From Pseudarthrobacter chlorophenolicus A6 (GTDB taxonomy: Bacteria; Actinomycetota; Actinomycetes; Actinomycetales; Micrococcaceae): a stretch of 64,000 bases of DNA. Shown piece after piece: positions 27,164 through 36,797 of this stretch. The notes beneath the pieces were generated by a model. That model was not told the DNA's origin. It did no database searches and was given only the letters and a program-made list of their open reading frames with translations. The translations under genes were made by a program, and so were the position numbers. Within the stretch, counting starts at the first letter, position 1; every line of letters begins with the position of its first letter. Where the stretch lies: the NCBI RefSeq assembly GCF_000022025.1, contig NC_011886.1:124001-188000 (forward strand). The letters run 5' to 3'.

Positions 27164-28519
27164 ATGAGCGCATTTGCCGTTATTGATCCGGCTACAGGAA
27201 CCATCCACGCCGAGTATCCCGCAGCCACTGACGCAGAGGTGGAAGCCGGACTCGCTGCAGCGCAGAACACCTACCATGAATGGTCCCGCACCACTACGGT
27301 GGCCGAACGCGCGGGCATGGCCAGGCGCCTTGCCGAGCTGTTCGTTGAACGCAAGGACAAGCTGGCCGCCATCATCAACCGGGAAATGGGTAAGCCCCTC
27401 CAGCAAGCGGCCGGCGAAGCAGAGTTCTCGGGCTCCATCGCTTCGGCCTTCGCCGAAAACGCCGAGGAGTGGCTGGCAGATGAGCAACTCGAGGTCGCTG
27501 ACGGTTTGCGGAGCTTCTTCCGCTACCAGGGCCTCGGCGTGATCCTGGGCATCATGCCGTGGAACTACCCCTACTATCAGGTGGCACGGTTCGCGATTCC
27601 CAACATCATCCTTGGCAACACCGTCATTGTGCGGCACGCCAGCCAGTGCCCGGAATCGGCGTTGGCCCTGGAGGAACTCTTCCGCGATGCAGGCTTCCCC
27701 GAGGGCGCCTACGTCAACCTGTTCGCTACCCACCAGCAGATCTCCAACATCATTGCCGACGACCGGGTGCAGGGTGTGTCGCTGACGGGCTCAGAGCAAG
27801 TGGGCGCAATCGTGGCTGAACAGGCCGGGCGCGCGCTGAAAAAGTGTGTCCTGGAGCTCGGCGGCGCCGACGTGTTCCTCGTTCTGGACACTGACGATGT
27901 GGACCTCGCTGTGAAGAAGGCCGTCATGGGTCGCATGGGCAACACGGGCCAGTCCTGCAACGGTTCCAAGAGGATCGTGGTGCTGGATAAGTACTTCGAT
28001 GAGTTTTCGGAGAAGTTCAAGGCTGCCATCGCCGGACAGTCCTACGAGAACGGCGATTTCGGACCGATGTCTTCGGACTCGGCCACCAAGTTCCTGGCTT
28101 CCCAGGTGCAGGGTGCGCTGGACCAGGGTGCGGAAATTCTGGTGGGCAACAACCAGCCCCAGGGCAACGTCTTCACTCCGACAATCATCACCAACATCAC
28201 GCCGTCCATGGACGTCTACAGCGAGGAACTCTTCGGCCCCGTTGCGCAGCTGTACAAAGTCAGCAGCGACGCCGAGGCGATCAATCTTGCCAACTCCTCG
28301 CCGTACGGCCTGGGTTCCGTAGTGATCTGCGACGACGTCGAGCGCGCCGAGCGCGTCGGCAACCAGCTCGACGTCGGCATGGTATTCGTCGGTGCCTACG
28401 ACCTCAGCGGTGCGGACGTGCCGTTCGGCGGCGTCAAGAAGTCCGGCTACGGACGCGAACTGGGCAAGGTGGGCATGCTGGAATTCGCCAACAAGAAGCT
28501 GTTCCGCTTCGCCAAATAA
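27164..28519 (+). CDS. NAD(P)-dependent aldehyde dehydrogenase (succinate-semialdehyde type)
   Basis: 451 residues, the short length common in the succinate-semialdehyde dehydrogenase branch. Motifs: IMPWNYPYYQVARFAIPN, the general-base Glu in VLELGGADVFLVL, and the catalytic Cys near 265 in NTGQSCNGSKR. The ending VPFGGVKKSGYGRELG is typical. ATG 27164 follows AAGGAGCAGTCACT. It should oxidise a semialdehyde produced by the island pathway to its acid. In the classical inositol pathway the last semialdehyde is malonate semialdehyde, but this protein is not the CoA-acylating IolA type. Confidence 0.9.
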   Translation: MSAFAVIDPATGTIHAEYPAATDAEVEAGLAAAQNTYHEWSRTTTVAERAGMARRLAELFVERKDKLAAIINREMGKPLQQAAGEAEFSGSIASAFAENAEEWLADEQLEVADGLRSFFRYQGLGVILGIMPWNYPYYQVARFAIPNIILGNTVIVRHASQCPESALALEELFRDAGFPEGAYVNLFATHQQISNIIADDRVQGVSLTGSEQVGAIVAEQAGRALKKCVLELGGADVFLVLDTDDVDLAVKKAVMGRMGNTGQSCNGSKRIVVLDKYFDEFSEKFKAAIAGQSYENGDFGPMSSDSATKFLASQVQGALDQGAEILVGNNQPQGNVFTPTIITNITPSMDVYSEELFGPVAQLYKVSSDAEAINLANSSPYGLGSVVICDDVERAERVGNQLDVGMVFVGAYDLSGADVPFGGVKKSGYGRELGKVGMLEFANKKLFRFAK

Positions 28520-28559
28520 AAAACTGTCAACCGTAACATGCAGTTTGAGCTGCACCAGG

Positions 28560-28605
28560 ATCCGGCACCCTTCGCCCCGGCGTTCCAGGACGAAGGGTGC
28601 CGGAT
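28560..28605 (+). terminator. hairpin after the aldehyde dehydrogenase gene
   Basis: A perfect 15-bp stem, 28560-28574 with 28591-28605, with a 16-nt loop. There is no T-run. It probably separates the gene from the TrpB paralogue. Confidence 0.6.
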
Positions 28606-28640
28606 GTTGACGATGTCTCAAAAGAATGGTAGGTGCAGGA

Positions 28641-29942
28641 ATGAACGTTGCATTAGGTGACCCCGGCATGGCACCGGCGGATGAACCGCAGCCGGGCCAG
28701 TCCTCATTCCGAAATGCCCCCGGTCCATATTTCGGCTCCTTTGGCGGACGCTGGATGCCGGAGGCACTTATCGCAGCTCTTGACGAGCTTGAGAACACGT
28801 TCCGCGAGGCTAAAGTCGATCCCGAGTTCGCGACGCAAATCGCGGACCTGAACCGGAACTACACCGGCCGGCCCTCGCCATTGACCGAGGCCACGAACTT
28901 TGCCCGGCATGCGGGTGGCGTCCGAGTATTCCTTAAACGCGAAGACCTCAATCACACGGGCTCCCACAAGATCAATAACGTGCTCGGCCAGGCGCTCCTC
29001 GCCAAACGCATGGGCAAGTCCCGGGTCATCGCCGAAACAGGCGCCGGCCAGCATGGAGTCGCCAGTGCTACGGCAGCGGCCCTGCTCGACCTCGATTGCG
29101 TCGTGTACATGGGTGCCGAGGACTGTCGCCGTCAAGCTCTAAATGTGGCAAGGATGAAGCTGCTTGGCGCAACCGTTGTACCAGTGGCTACCGGCTCCAA
29201 AACCCTGAAGGACGCCATCAATGAAGCTCTTCGTGACTGGGTGGCCAACGTTGATACGACCCACTACATGCTGGGCACCGCGGCAGGAGCCCATCCATTT
29301 CCAGCTATGGTCCGGTACTTCCACCAGGTTATCGGCGACGAGGCCCGCAGTCAGGTACTGGAACGTACCGGCCGCCTCCCGGATGCCGTTTGCGCCTGCA
29401 TCGGCGGGGGATCTAACGCCATCGGCATTTTCCATGCTTTCCTGGATGACCCGTCGGTAGCAATCCACGGGTTCGAGGCCGGCGGCGAGGGCATCGAGAC
29501 CGGCAGGCACGCGGCCCCGATCACTCTTGGCTTGCCCGGTGTGTTGCACGGGGCCAAGTCGTACCTAATGCAGGACGACGACGGCCAGACCATCGAATCC
29601 CATTCGATTTCCGCGGGTCTTGACTACCCAAGCGTCGGACCGGAACACGCCTATCTGGCAGACATCGGTCGCGTCAGCTACGAGCCGATCACCGACCGGG
29701 AAGCCATGGACGCATTCGGTCTCCTGTGCCGTACCGAGGGCATCATTCCCGCGATTGAGTCGGCCCACGCACTCGCCGGCGCCCTCAAGGTAGGGCAAAG
29801 AATGGCCACAGCGGACACTGCGACTGGTGATTCAAACAAGAGGATAGTGATTGTGAATCTATCCGGCAGGGGCGACAAAGACGTAGGGACTGCCGCCGAG
29901 TGGTTTGACCTTTTAGGCCCCGAGTCCGTCGTGGTCTCCTGA
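28641..29942 (+). CDS. trpB: tryptophan synthase beta chain paralogue (orphan TrpB)
   Basis: 433-residue PLP enzyme of the canonical TrpB branch: [15 protein letters not shown], the Schiff-base Lys in HTGSHKINN near residue 109, [13 protein letters not shown], the phosphate site GGGSNAIG, and [13 protein letters not shown] then [16 protein letters not shown]. No trpA, trpC or other tryptophan gene is nearby, so it is probably a second copy recruited to catabolism, for example for beta-replacement or serine-type deamination. ATG 28641 is preferred over ATG 28626 because AGGTGCAGGA lies between them. A terminator follows. Confidence 0.88.
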   Translation: MNVALGDPGMAPADEPQPGQSSFRNAPGPYFGSFGGRWMPEALIAALDELENTFREAKVDPEFATQIADLNRNYTGRPSPLTEATNFARHAGGVRVFLKREDLNHTGSHKINNVLGQALLAKRMGKSRVIAETGAGQHGVASATAAALLDLDCVVYMGAEDCRRQALNVARMKLLGATVVPVATGSKTLKDAINEALRDWVANVDTTHYMLGTAAGAHPFPAMVRYFHQVIGDEARSQVLERTGRLPDAVCACIGGGSNAIGIFHAFLDDPSVAIHGFEAGGEGIETGRHAAPITLGLPGVLHGAKSYLMQDDDGQTIESHSISAGLDYPSVGPEHAYLADIGRVSYEPITDREAMDAFGLLCRTEGIIPAIESAHALAGALKVGQRMATADTATGDSNKRIVIVNLSGRGDKDVGTAAEWFDLLGPESVVVS

Positions 29943-29952
29943 CACACTTGAG

Positions 29953-29994
29953 GCCTGGTCCTGAACTCGTCCGTGTGCGAAGGACCAGGCTTTT
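29953..29994 (+). terminator. rho-independent terminator
   Basis: GCCTGGTCCT at 29953-29962 pairs with AGGACCAGGC at 29981-29990, followed by TTTT. It ends the trpB paralogue transcript. Confidence 0.8.
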
Positions 29995-30192
29995 GGGGTC
30001 GGCAGAGACGGGATGACCTGATGGCGCCAGATAACCGATCTACCTGCCCCGGCATTTTGAACGGAATGACGCCACACTTTGCGATGCGTCCGCAACGTAG
30101 AGGCCTTTGGAGACGTCGAACTACCATAACTAAAACTCCATACTCACAGGTGGCGGGGTGCTGACAAGTACCGGCCTGGAGGTCAAAGAGAG

Positions 30193-30221
30193 GGAGACCG
30201 GATCGTGCTGATCCGGTCTCC
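30193..30221 (-). terminator. hairpin at the 3' end of the minus-strand oxidoreductase
   Basis: GGAGACCGGATC pairs perfectly with GATCCGGTCTCC around a 5-nt loop, between two convergent genes. On the minus strand it is followed by a pyrimidine-rich stretch. Confidence 0.65.
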
Positions 30222-30243
30222 TTGGGTCTCCTACTGCAGGCGA

Positions 30244-31428
30244 TTAGGCGTCGTAGGTTGTGCTTCCCGTGACCTGCGGGATGTCAACCCAAGTCGTCGA
30301 ATCCGCGCTCCGCAAGGAAGCATCAACGAGTTCGGACGCCGACCAGCCGTCTGCCGCTGAAGGGCCAATCTGCTTGCCTTCGGCCACTGAGCGTAAGAAC
30401 AGGGCAGCCTCGATGGTCTTGAGGTCGTTGAAGCCGATGCCCGGACCGGGTCCTGGCTGGAAGCGCCCGAATTCGCCGTAGGACGGCGGGGTCATGATGG
30501 TGCGGTACCCGCTGCGGTCTGTGGCGACTTCCAGCTGGTTCATCCGTTCGAAGTTCCAGCGCAGCGAACCTTCCGTGCCGTAAACCTCGATGATGTATTC
30601 GGCGTGCGGGCCAATGGCGACGCGGGTGGATTCGAACATGCCGATCGCGCCGCCTTCGAACCGGGCAAGCATGGCGGTGTAGTCCTCGTTCTCCACCTCG
30701 CGGGTCACGTCCGAGGCCTGACCCATGTCGAAGGAGTTGGACGAGTTGCCGGCGGGCAGCGGGCGGTCCTTGATGAAGGTTTCCGTGACGGCGTTCAGCG
30801 AGGTGATCCGCCCCACCAGGAATTGTGCAAGGTCAAAGCCGTGGCTCAGGACGTCGCCCAGGACGCCGGAACCGGCCCGTGCCTGCTCGTAGCGCCACGT
30901 GAACACCTGGGTGGGGTCCGAGGCGTAGCCGGTGAGCAGCCTGATCTGCACGTTGGTCACCTTGCCCAGTGCGCCGGAGCGGATCAGCCGCCGGGCTTCC
31001 GCCACGGCTGGTGCGTGCCGGTAGTTGAAGCCCACCGACGTGATGAGCCCGGCGGCTTCGGCGCCTTGGGCAATTTCGCGTGATTCCCGGGCACTGCGGC
31101 CCATCGGCTTCTCGATCCAGAAGTGCTTGCCGGCCTCGATGGTGGCCAATGCAATTTCGTGGTGCAGGAAGTTGGGGGAGCAGATGGAGACGACGTCGAC
31201 GTCCGGGTTCTCGAGCACTTTGCGGTAGTCGGTGGCCGTTTCCTTGTAACCGAGCGCGTCCTCGGCGTGGTGACGGCCGGCGTCGTCGGGGTCTGCGGCG
31301 ATCACAAGCTCAGGGTGACGCGGCAGCTCGGGGAAGAACTGCTTGGTGGCGAGGTAGGCGCGGGAATGCAGGCGCCCCATCCACCCCACCGAGATGAGGC
31401 CAACGCCAATGCGGTTCTGGTCTTCCAA
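30244..31428 (-). CDS. Gfo/Idh/MocA family oxidoreductase
   Basis: 394 residues. Nucleotide site GLISVGWMGRLHSRAYL, EKP signature in FWIEKPMGRSARESR near residue 105, then GFNYRHAPAVAEARRLI and VLGDVLSHGFDLAQFLVG, which supplies the substrate-positioning Asp and His. I chose TTG at 31426-31428 because AAGGAG stands 6 bases upstream; the open frame continues another 20 codons but without support. It is read away from the SDR/dehydratase operon, and the perfect palindrome at 31526 lies between the two. It probably oxidises or reduces a sugar or cyclitol in the same pathway. Confidence 0.88.
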   Translation of the reverse strand: MEDQNRIGVGLISVGWMGRLHSRAYLATKQFFPELPRHPELVIAADPDDAGRHHAEDALGYKETATDYRKVLENPDVDVVSICSPNFLHHEIALATIEAGKHFWIEKPMGRSARESREIAQGAEAAGLITSVGFNYRHAPAVAEARRLIRSGALGKVTNVQIRLLTGYASDPTQVFTWRYEQARAGSGVLGDVLSHGFDLAQFLVGRITSLNAVTETFIKDRPLPAGNSSNSFDMGQASDVTREVENEDYTAMLARFEGGAIGMFESTRVAIGPHAEYIIEVYGTEGSLRWNFERMNQLEVATDRSGYRTIMTPPSYGEFGRFQPGPGPGIGFNDLKTIEAALFLRSVAEGKQIGPSAADGWSASELVDASLRSADSTTWVDIPQVTGSTTYDA

Positions 31429-31525
31429 ATTGGACTCCTTAGTTTGTGCCGCTTTCCGGCGGTGTTGTGCCGCACAGACCGGCGGCACCTGCGAATCAGC
31501 CTAGGAACGCAAGGAGTGTGCGCTG

Positions 31526-31542
31526 TGTCTCAATCTGAGACA
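31526..31542. promoter_or_regulatory. perfect 17-bp palindrome in a divergent promoter
   Basis: TGTCTCAATCTGAGACA is symmetric over seven bases on each side of ATC. It is placed between the divergent oxidoreductase (start 31428) and SDR (start 31617) genes and is the best-formed member of the island family. Confidence 0.75.
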
Positions 31543-31616
31543 TCCGGTGAAGGCCTCCGGCTGTTTGAGTGGAACGTACCAGTCCAGCAACGCCAAGAAA
31601 GAGGAGACCGTCGACG

Positions 31617-32384
31617 ATGATGGACCGCAGCATGTGGAGTCGGACGGAACCCTTGCGGGTGCTCGTCACAGGCGCGACGTCCGGCGTCGGAGAAGCGACG
31701 GCCAAACTGTTCGCCGGGCGGGGCGCCCGGGTTGCGCTGTTGGGACGGCGAGAGGGCGAATTGCAGCGCGTTGCCGGAGATATCGACGGCGGTGCGCACC
31801 AGGTGGTTACGGACGTCGCCGACGCCGAATCGGTTCGGAACGGGGTCCGTGGTGCCATCCACGCCCTCGGTGGATTGGACGTTGCAGTTAACGCAGCGGG
31901 GGTTGCCAGCCACGCGCCGCTTGAAGACCTTGATGAGAAGCGCTGGCGAGAAGTGCTGGATACCAACCTTTCCGGTACGTTCTACGTCGCCCGAGAAGCG
32001 GGTCTTTACCTGCGTCGGTCCGGGGGAGGGGCGATCGTCAACGTTGCATCGGACCTCGCCACCATGGGCGTTGCCGGACTGGTCCACTACTGCGCCGCCA
32101 AAGCCGGCGTCGTGGGGCTCACCAAGGCGCTTGCCTTAGAACTGGCGCCTCATGTCCGGGTCAACGCCGTGTGCCCGGGCCCGATCGATACCCCGATGTT
32201 GCGTTCAGGACTGGAATTGCAATCCAATCCCCTTCTGGCCCTCCAGCAGAAGGAAAGCACCGTGCCGTTGAACCGTCTCGCACATCCGGAAGAGGTGGCG
32301 GCAGCCATCTATTTCCTGGCGGTCGAAGGCACCTTCGCCACCGGCACCAGCATGGCGTTCGACGGCGGAACATCAGCCGCGTAG
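31617..32384 (+). CDS. SDR family oxidoreductase
   Basis: 255-residue short-chain dehydrogenase. The coenzyme site is VLVTGATSGVGEA, the NAG motif is VNAAGVASHAP, and the catalytic triad is Ser in IVNVASD with Tyr and Lys in YCAAKAGV. PGPIDTPM and FDGGTSAA complete the pattern. ATG 31617 follows GAGGAG; ATG 31620 or 31632 are alternatives. It starts an operon with the IlvD/Edd dehydratase and the second hydroxyacid dehydrogenase, an arrangement common in non-phosphorylative sugar oxidation. Confidence 0.9.
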   Translation: MMDRSMWSRTEPLRVLVTGATSGVGEATAKLFAGRGARVALLGRREGELQRVAGDIDGGAHQVVTDVADAESVRNGVRGAIHALGGLDVAVNAAGVASHAPLEDLDEKRWREVLDTNLSGTFYVAREAGLYLRRSGGGAIVNVASDLATMGVAGLVHYCAAKAGVVGLTKALALELAPHVRVNAVCPGPIDTPMLRSGLELQSNPLLALQQKESTVPLNRLAHPEEVAAAIYFLAVEGTFATGTSMAFDGGTSAA

Positions 32385-32437
32385 GCGGCTCACCCGAGAC
32401 CTCACAAGACGAAGACAACCAAGGAGCTTTGAAACAC

Positions 32438-34198
32438 ATGCCTGACCCGAATTACATGGATCTCCGCAGCGCACGCTGGTTCGCGCCGCACGATCTCACC
32501 GGTTTCGTGCACCGTACCGCCATCCAGGCCGAAGGTTTCTCGCGCTTCGCCATCAAGGACCGGCCGGTGATCGGCATCGCCAACTCCTGGTCGGAGCTGG
32601 TCAACTGCAACATCCATTTCAAGCTGCTTGCCGAGGCTGTGAAGCGCGGCGTCCTAATGGCCGGGGGCCTACCCTTGGAGTTCCCCACCATCTCCCTGGG
32701 GGAGAGCCTGATGAAGCCCTCAGCCATGCAGTTCCGCAACCTCATGGCCATGGACGTGGAGGAATCCATCCGCGCGTATCCGCTGGATGCGATCGTGCTG
32801 CTGGGCGGCTGCGACAAGACCGTTCCTGCCCAGCTCATGGGCGCCGCCAGCGCCGATATTCCCACCATCATGCTCACCGGCGGCCCCCAGGAGCCGGCCC
32901 ACTTCCGGGGCAAGCAGCTTGGCGTCGGAACGGACACCTGGAAGTACGCAGACGAGCTGCGGGCCGGTAAGATCACCGAGGCCGACTTTGACGAGCTCGA
33001 ATCCGCGGCCAAGCCTTCCGCTGGCCACTGCAGCGAAATGGGCACGGCGTCCACCATGACGTCCCTCGTTGAGGCCTTGGGCATGTGTCTGCCCGGCAGC
33101 GCTTCCATTCCGGCCGTCGATTCACGCCGCGGCCAGGCAGCAGAGGCCACGGGACGCCGGGCCGTGGAAATGGCATTGTCCCAGGGGCCGAAGCCCAGCG
33201 AAATTCTGACCAAGGAAGCGTTCGATAACGCCATTACGCTCCTCATGGCCGTGGGCGGATCCACCAACGCCGTGGTCCACCTCCTGGCGTTGGCGCGAAG
33301 GGTGGGCTACGAACTGCAGCTTGACCGCTTCCACGAAATTTCGCAGCGGACCCCGCGCATCGTAAACGTCCGTCCTTCCGGCGAGTACCTCGTGAAGCAA
33401 CTCTTCGAGGTTGGCGGCATTCCCACCGTGCTCAAGGCCCTTGACCCCCTGCTGAACCGGGACGCCATAACCGTCACCGGCGAGTCCCTCGAGAAGGGCT
33501 ACATCCACGCGCCCGAGGCGGATGGAGTCGTCGTGAGCTCGCTTGAGGCGCCCTTCGACGCCTCCGGTGGCATCGCCGTCGTCCGTGGTTCCCTGGCTCC
33601 GAACGGTGCGGTGATTAAGCGCAGTGCAGCTTCTAAGGACCTGCTGCAGCACAAGGGCTCGGCCATTGTCTTCGACGACATCTACGATCTCGGACGGCGG
33701 ATCGACGATCCGGACCTGGACATCACCGAGGATTCGGTCCTGGTGCTCCGTAACAGCGGGCCCGTCGGCGCGCCCGGCATGCCCGAGTGGGGCATGCTGC
33801 CAATCCCGCAGAAGCTGCTGCGCAGGGGCATCCGGGACATTGTGCGCATCTCCGATGCCCGCATGAGCGGCACCGCATTCGGCACGACCGTGCTCCATGT
33901 CTCGCCCGAGGCTGCGGTAGGTGGTCCGCTGGCGATCGTCCGTGACGGCGATCCGATAGTGCTGGATGTCGAGAACCAGCGGCTGGACCTTGATCTCCCC
34001 GAGGAAGAGATCGAGGCCAGGCTTGCGGAGTTGAAGCTGCCCGAGCCCAAGTACCGCCGCGGCTATGGACGCCTGTTCCTCGACCACGTCAACCAAGCGC
34101 ACGAAGGCTGCGACTTCGACTTCCTCAAAGGCCTGCCGGATGAGGAGCCCCAGCGGCTGCCCTACGGCCTGATGAGCGGCTGGCAAGGCGGCTGGTAG
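32438..34198 (+). CDS. IlvD/Edd family sugar-acid dehydratase
   Basis: 586-residue Fe-S dehydratase that removes water from an aldonic acid to give a 2-keto-3-deoxy acid. Cluster Cys residues appear in LLGGCDKTVPAQ and SAGHCSEMGTASTM, and the ending RISDARMSGTAFG holds the catalytic Ser. The length and the early FHRTAIQ-like segment (FVHRTAIQAEGFSR) fit the pentonate/galactonate dehydratase branch more than branched-chain amino-acid synthesis. ATG 32438 follows AAGGAG. With the SDR before it and the dehydrogenase after it, it suggests oxidation of a sugar to lactone/acid and then dehydration. Confidence 0.9.
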   Translation: MPDPNYMDLRSARWFAPHDLTGFVHRTAIQAEGFSRFAIKDRPVIGIANSWSELVNCNIHFKLLAEAVKRGVLMAGGLPLEFPTISLGESLMKPSAMQFRNLMAMDVEESIRAYPLDAIVLLGGCDKTVPAQLMGAASADIPTIMLTGGPQEPAHFRGKQLGVGTDTWKYADELRAGKITEADFDELESAAKPSAGHCSEMGTASTMTSLVEALGMCLPGSASIPAVDSRRGQAAEATGRRAVEMALSQGPKPSEILTKEAFDNAITLLMAVGGSTNAVVHLLALARRVGYELQLDRFHEISQRTPRIVNVRPSGEYLVKQLFEVGGIPTVLKALDPLLNRDAITVTGESLEKGYIHAPEADGVVVSSLEAPFDASGGIAVVRGSLAPNGAVIKRSAASKDLLQHKGSAIVFDDIYDLGRRIDDPDLDITEDSVLVLRNSGPVGAPGMPEWGMLPIPQKLLRRGIRDIVRISDARMSGTAFGTTVLHVSPEAAVGGPLAIVRDGDPIVLDVENQRLDLDLPEEEIEARLAELKLPEPKYRRGYGRLFLDHVNQAHEGCDFDFLKGLPDEEPQRLPYGLMSGWQGGW

Positions 34199-34264
34199 GC
34201 CGCGGCGAACACAGAGCACACGCGGGGCCGTTCCCCAAGGGGCGGTCTCTTGAAAGGAGAAGGT

Positions 34265-35278
34265 GTGTCACGACCCAAGGTAATTGCAATAGTCCAGGAG
34301 GGCCGTCCGGTGCCTCCCGTGGATCGTCTGGAAAAGGAAGCCGACGTGGTGGTGGTCCGGACCGCGGAAGAGTTCCGGGGTGCGCTGCCTGGAACGGAGA
34401 TCCTGTTTCTCAACGACTTCCGGACTAAACTCCTGCGCGAGGTGGGGCCTGGCAGCCTCCGCTGGATCCACACGTCCAGCATTGGCGTGGACAGTCTCAT
34501 GACCGAGGAGATCATCGACAGTGACATCGTGGTCAGCAACTCCCGGGGTGTCTGCGAACGCCCCATCGCAGAGTGGGTCCTGGGTGTCCTGCTGATGTTC
34601 ACCAAGGACCTGCGCCGCACCATCGAACTGCAGCGGTCCCGTACGTGGCAGCACCGGGAGACCGAGCCGCTGCTGGGCCGCAGGGTGCTGGTGGTAGGAC
34701 CGGGCCCGGTGGGACGCGAGACTGTCTTGCTCTTGCGGGCGGCGGGGATGGATGTGACCGTCGTTGGTCGGTCTGCCCGGGACGATGCCCAGCTAGGAGC
34801 GATTGCCTCTTTCGACGAGTTGGACGCGCTCCTTGGCGAGGCTCAGGACGTTGTTCTCACTGTTCCGCTTACCGAGGAGACCCGCGGGCTGTTCAACGCG
34901 GCCCGCTTCGACAAGATGCGTCCGGGGGCCCGCTTGGTCAACGTGGGCCGTGGGGCCGTAGTCGTGGAACAGGACCTGCTGGATGCGATCGATGCGGGGC
35001 ACTTGGGTGCTGCGGCCTTGGATGTCTTTGAGAATGAGCCCTTGGCGGCCGAAAATCCGCTGTGGAGCCGCAACAACATCCTGGTCTCGCCTCACGCCTC
35101 CGGTGACCTGATTGGATGGCGGGGCCGTGTGGTGGACTGCTTTGCAAAGAACCTCCAGCAGTGGAAAACGGGTCAGCCGCTGAACGACGTCGTCGACCTG
35201 ACGAAGCTGGGCGGAACCGCTCCAAAAGCGCTGTCCCAAGCTGGTACAGTGCTCCCACAATCCGCGTCGATAGTGTGA
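34265..35278 (+). CDS. D-2-hydroxyacid dehydrogenase with promoter-encoded tail
   Basis: 337 residues. Nucleotide site VLVVGPGPVGRETVLL (a GPGPVG version of GxGxxG), Arg in VNVGRGAVVVEQ, Glu in DVFENEPLAAENPLW and His in VSPHASGD. GTG 34265 follows AAAGGAGAAG. The last 15 residues (LSQAGTVLPQSASIV) are encoded by DNA that is homologous to the promoter of the second permease gene at 45.9 kb, so the protein's C terminus is read from the promoter of the next gene. It should act on a keto or hydroxy acid from the dehydratase step. Confidence 0.88.
   Translation: MSRPKVIAIVQEGRPVPPVDRLEKEADVVVVRTAEEFRGALPGTEILFLNDFRTKLLREVGPGSLRWIHTSSIGVDSLMTEEIIDSDIVVSNSRGVCERPIAEWVLGVLLMFTKDLRRTIELQRSRTWQHRETEPLLGRRVLVVGPGPVGRETVLLLRAAGMDVTVVGRSARDDAQLGAIASFDELDALLGEAQDVVLTVPLTEETRGLFNAARFDKMRPGARLVNVGRGAVVVEQDLLDAIDAGHLGAAALDVFENEPLAAENPLWSRNNILVSPHASGDLIGWRGRVVDCFAKNLQQWKTGQPLNDVVDLTKLGGTAPKALSQAGTVLPQSASIV
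35232..35248. promoter_or_regulatory. island palindrome before permease 1
   Basis: TGTCCCAAGCTGGTACA, one mismatch from a perfect palindrome. It lies within the 3' end of the upstream coding region and 79 bases before the permease ATG. The equivalent site before permease 2 is at 45874. Confidence 0.6.
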
Positions 35279-35310
35279 TTCAGCACTCTAAATTTCGTGA
35301 CGAGGATTAC

Positions 35311-36771
35311 ATGACCAGCTCAACAAAAGGGAAGCCGATAACGCCTACCCAGACCCAGGAACACAAGCTCAGCGGCAACATGGGAGTAGGCGAGCTCGTA
35401 ATGAACGTGCTCGCCTTCTCCTCCCCGCTGACCACCGTTGCCGGCACGTTGCCCGTGATGCTCCTCTTCAGCGGCCACACCGCTCCGGGAATCTATCTCC
35501 TGGTGACCTTGATGCTGCTGATCTTCTCGGTCGGTTTCGTCAAGATGAGCCGGAGCGTCGAGGCGCCCGGCGGCTTCTACTCCTTCGTCACCGCGGGCCT
35601 TGGAAAGCCTGCGGGTCTTGGCGGAGCGCTCCTGGCCTTGGTTGGGTACGTCTTCATTGGCTTCTTTGCGCCGTCCCTGTTTGCCCTGACGCTGCAGAGC
35701 TTCGTGGTAAACACGATGGGCGGCCCGGACATTCCGTGGTACTGGTACGGGCTTGGCATCATTGCCATTACCACGGCGTTGGCCTACAACCGGATTGACC
35801 TGTCCGCGAAAGTACTGACGGTTGTCATGCTGCTGGAGTCCACAGTGGTCGTTATCTTCGATGTTGCGGCCTTCGCCTCAGGGGACGTGTCACAAGGCGT
35901 CGGATTCTCCATGCCGTGGATTACCGACGCCGGCTTAGGCCTCGCACTGCTCTTTGCAGTTGGCAACTTCTTCGGTTTCGAGGCGACGGTAATTTACCGT
36001 GACGAGGTCAAGAACCCGGACCGGACGATTCCCCGGGCCACCTACTTGGCGGTAGTGGGCATCGGCCTGTTCTACGCAATTGCTGCCTGGGCATACACGG
36101 CCTTCCTGGGAGCGGACAACGTCCAGGAAGAAGCCAAGGCCAACACTGTGAACCTGTTCAACGACGGCGCCATCGCGTTGGTGGGCAAGATCTTCGCGGA
36201 CATTGGTGTTGTCCTGCTCATCACTTCCATCCTAGCTTCGATGCTCTCCATCCAGAACATCGCTGCGCGGTACAGCTTCTCGCTTGCCGCTGACGGGGCG
36301 CTTCCAAAGGCTCTGGGCCGGGTGCACCCGCGGCACAAGTCCCCCTACATTTCGGCAGTTGGCGTTGGTCTTGTCTGGGCTACAGCCACCGTGGTGTTCA
36401 CTGTGGTGGGGGTTGCCCCTGAAGCCCTTTACCCGATCGCGAGCGGCAGCGGCACGTTCTCTGTCCTGCTCCTGATGTTCATCACGAGCTTTGCCGTGCT
36501 GGTGTACTTTGTCCGCCGCCGCAGTTTCGCTCCGGAATCCGTATGGAAGACCATTGCGGCGCCGATTGTCAGCGTGCTCTTCCTTGGCCTGATCACCTAC
36601 CTGGCAATCGCGAATTACCCTGAGTTGATCGGCGGCTCCCTGCTCATGACGGTCATTTTCATGACCTTCACTTTCGCCTTGTTCATTGGCGGAATTATCT
36701 ACGCCTATTTCCTGCGCTCGAAGCGTCCGGATGTTTATGCGCGCTTGGGCCGGCAAAAGATCGAGCAATAA
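35311..36771 (+). CDS. APC superfamily amino acid permease (copy 1)
   Basis: 486-residue integral membrane protein with about 12 hydrophobic helices. The first helix region (MGVGELVMNVLAFSSPLTTVAG) and the sixth-helix segment FFGFEATVIYRDEVKNPDRTIPRATYLAVVGIG are characteristic of the amino acid-polyamine-organocation family. It should import an amino acid or amino-compound by proton symport. ATG 35311 follows GACGAGGATTAC. A close paralogue with a homologous promoter stands at 45952. The iolG-like gene follows after 26 bases, so the two are probably co-transcribed. Confidence 0.9.
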   Translation: MTSSTKGKPITPTQTQEHKLSGNMGVGELVMNVLAFSSPLTTVAGTLPVMLLFSGHTAPGIYLLVTLMLLIFSVGFVKMSRSVEAPGGFYSFVTAGLGKPAGLGGALLALVGYVFIGFFAPSLFALTLQSFVVNTMGGPDIPWYWYGLGIIAITTALAYNRIDLSAKVLTVVMLLESTVVVIFDVAAFASGDVSQGVGFSMPWITDAGLGLALLFAVGNFFGFEATVIYRDEVKNPDRTIPRATYLAVVGIGLFYAIAAWAYTAFLGADNVQEEAKANTVNLFNDGAIALVGKIFADIGVVLLITSILASMLSIQNIAARYSFSLAADGALPKALGRVHPRHKSPYISAVGVGLVWATATVVFTVVGVAPEALYPIASGSGTFSVLLLMFITSFAVLVYFVRRRSFAPESVWKTIAAPIVSVLFLGLITYLAIANYPELIGGSLLMTVIFMTFTFALFIGGIIYAYFLRSKRPDVYARLGRQKIEQ

Positions 36772-36797
36772 ACCACCTCAACATCTGGAGACCTGCA

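Noticed and set aside
25448..27733. 761-residue minus-strand open frame opposite iolD and the aldehyde dehydrogenase
   Set aside because: Shadow of two strongly supported genes; no motif or ribosome site.
28614..28630. Half of the island palindrome (TGTCTCA) before the trpB paralogue
   Set aside because: The second half is missing (AAGAATGG), so I do not count it as a site.
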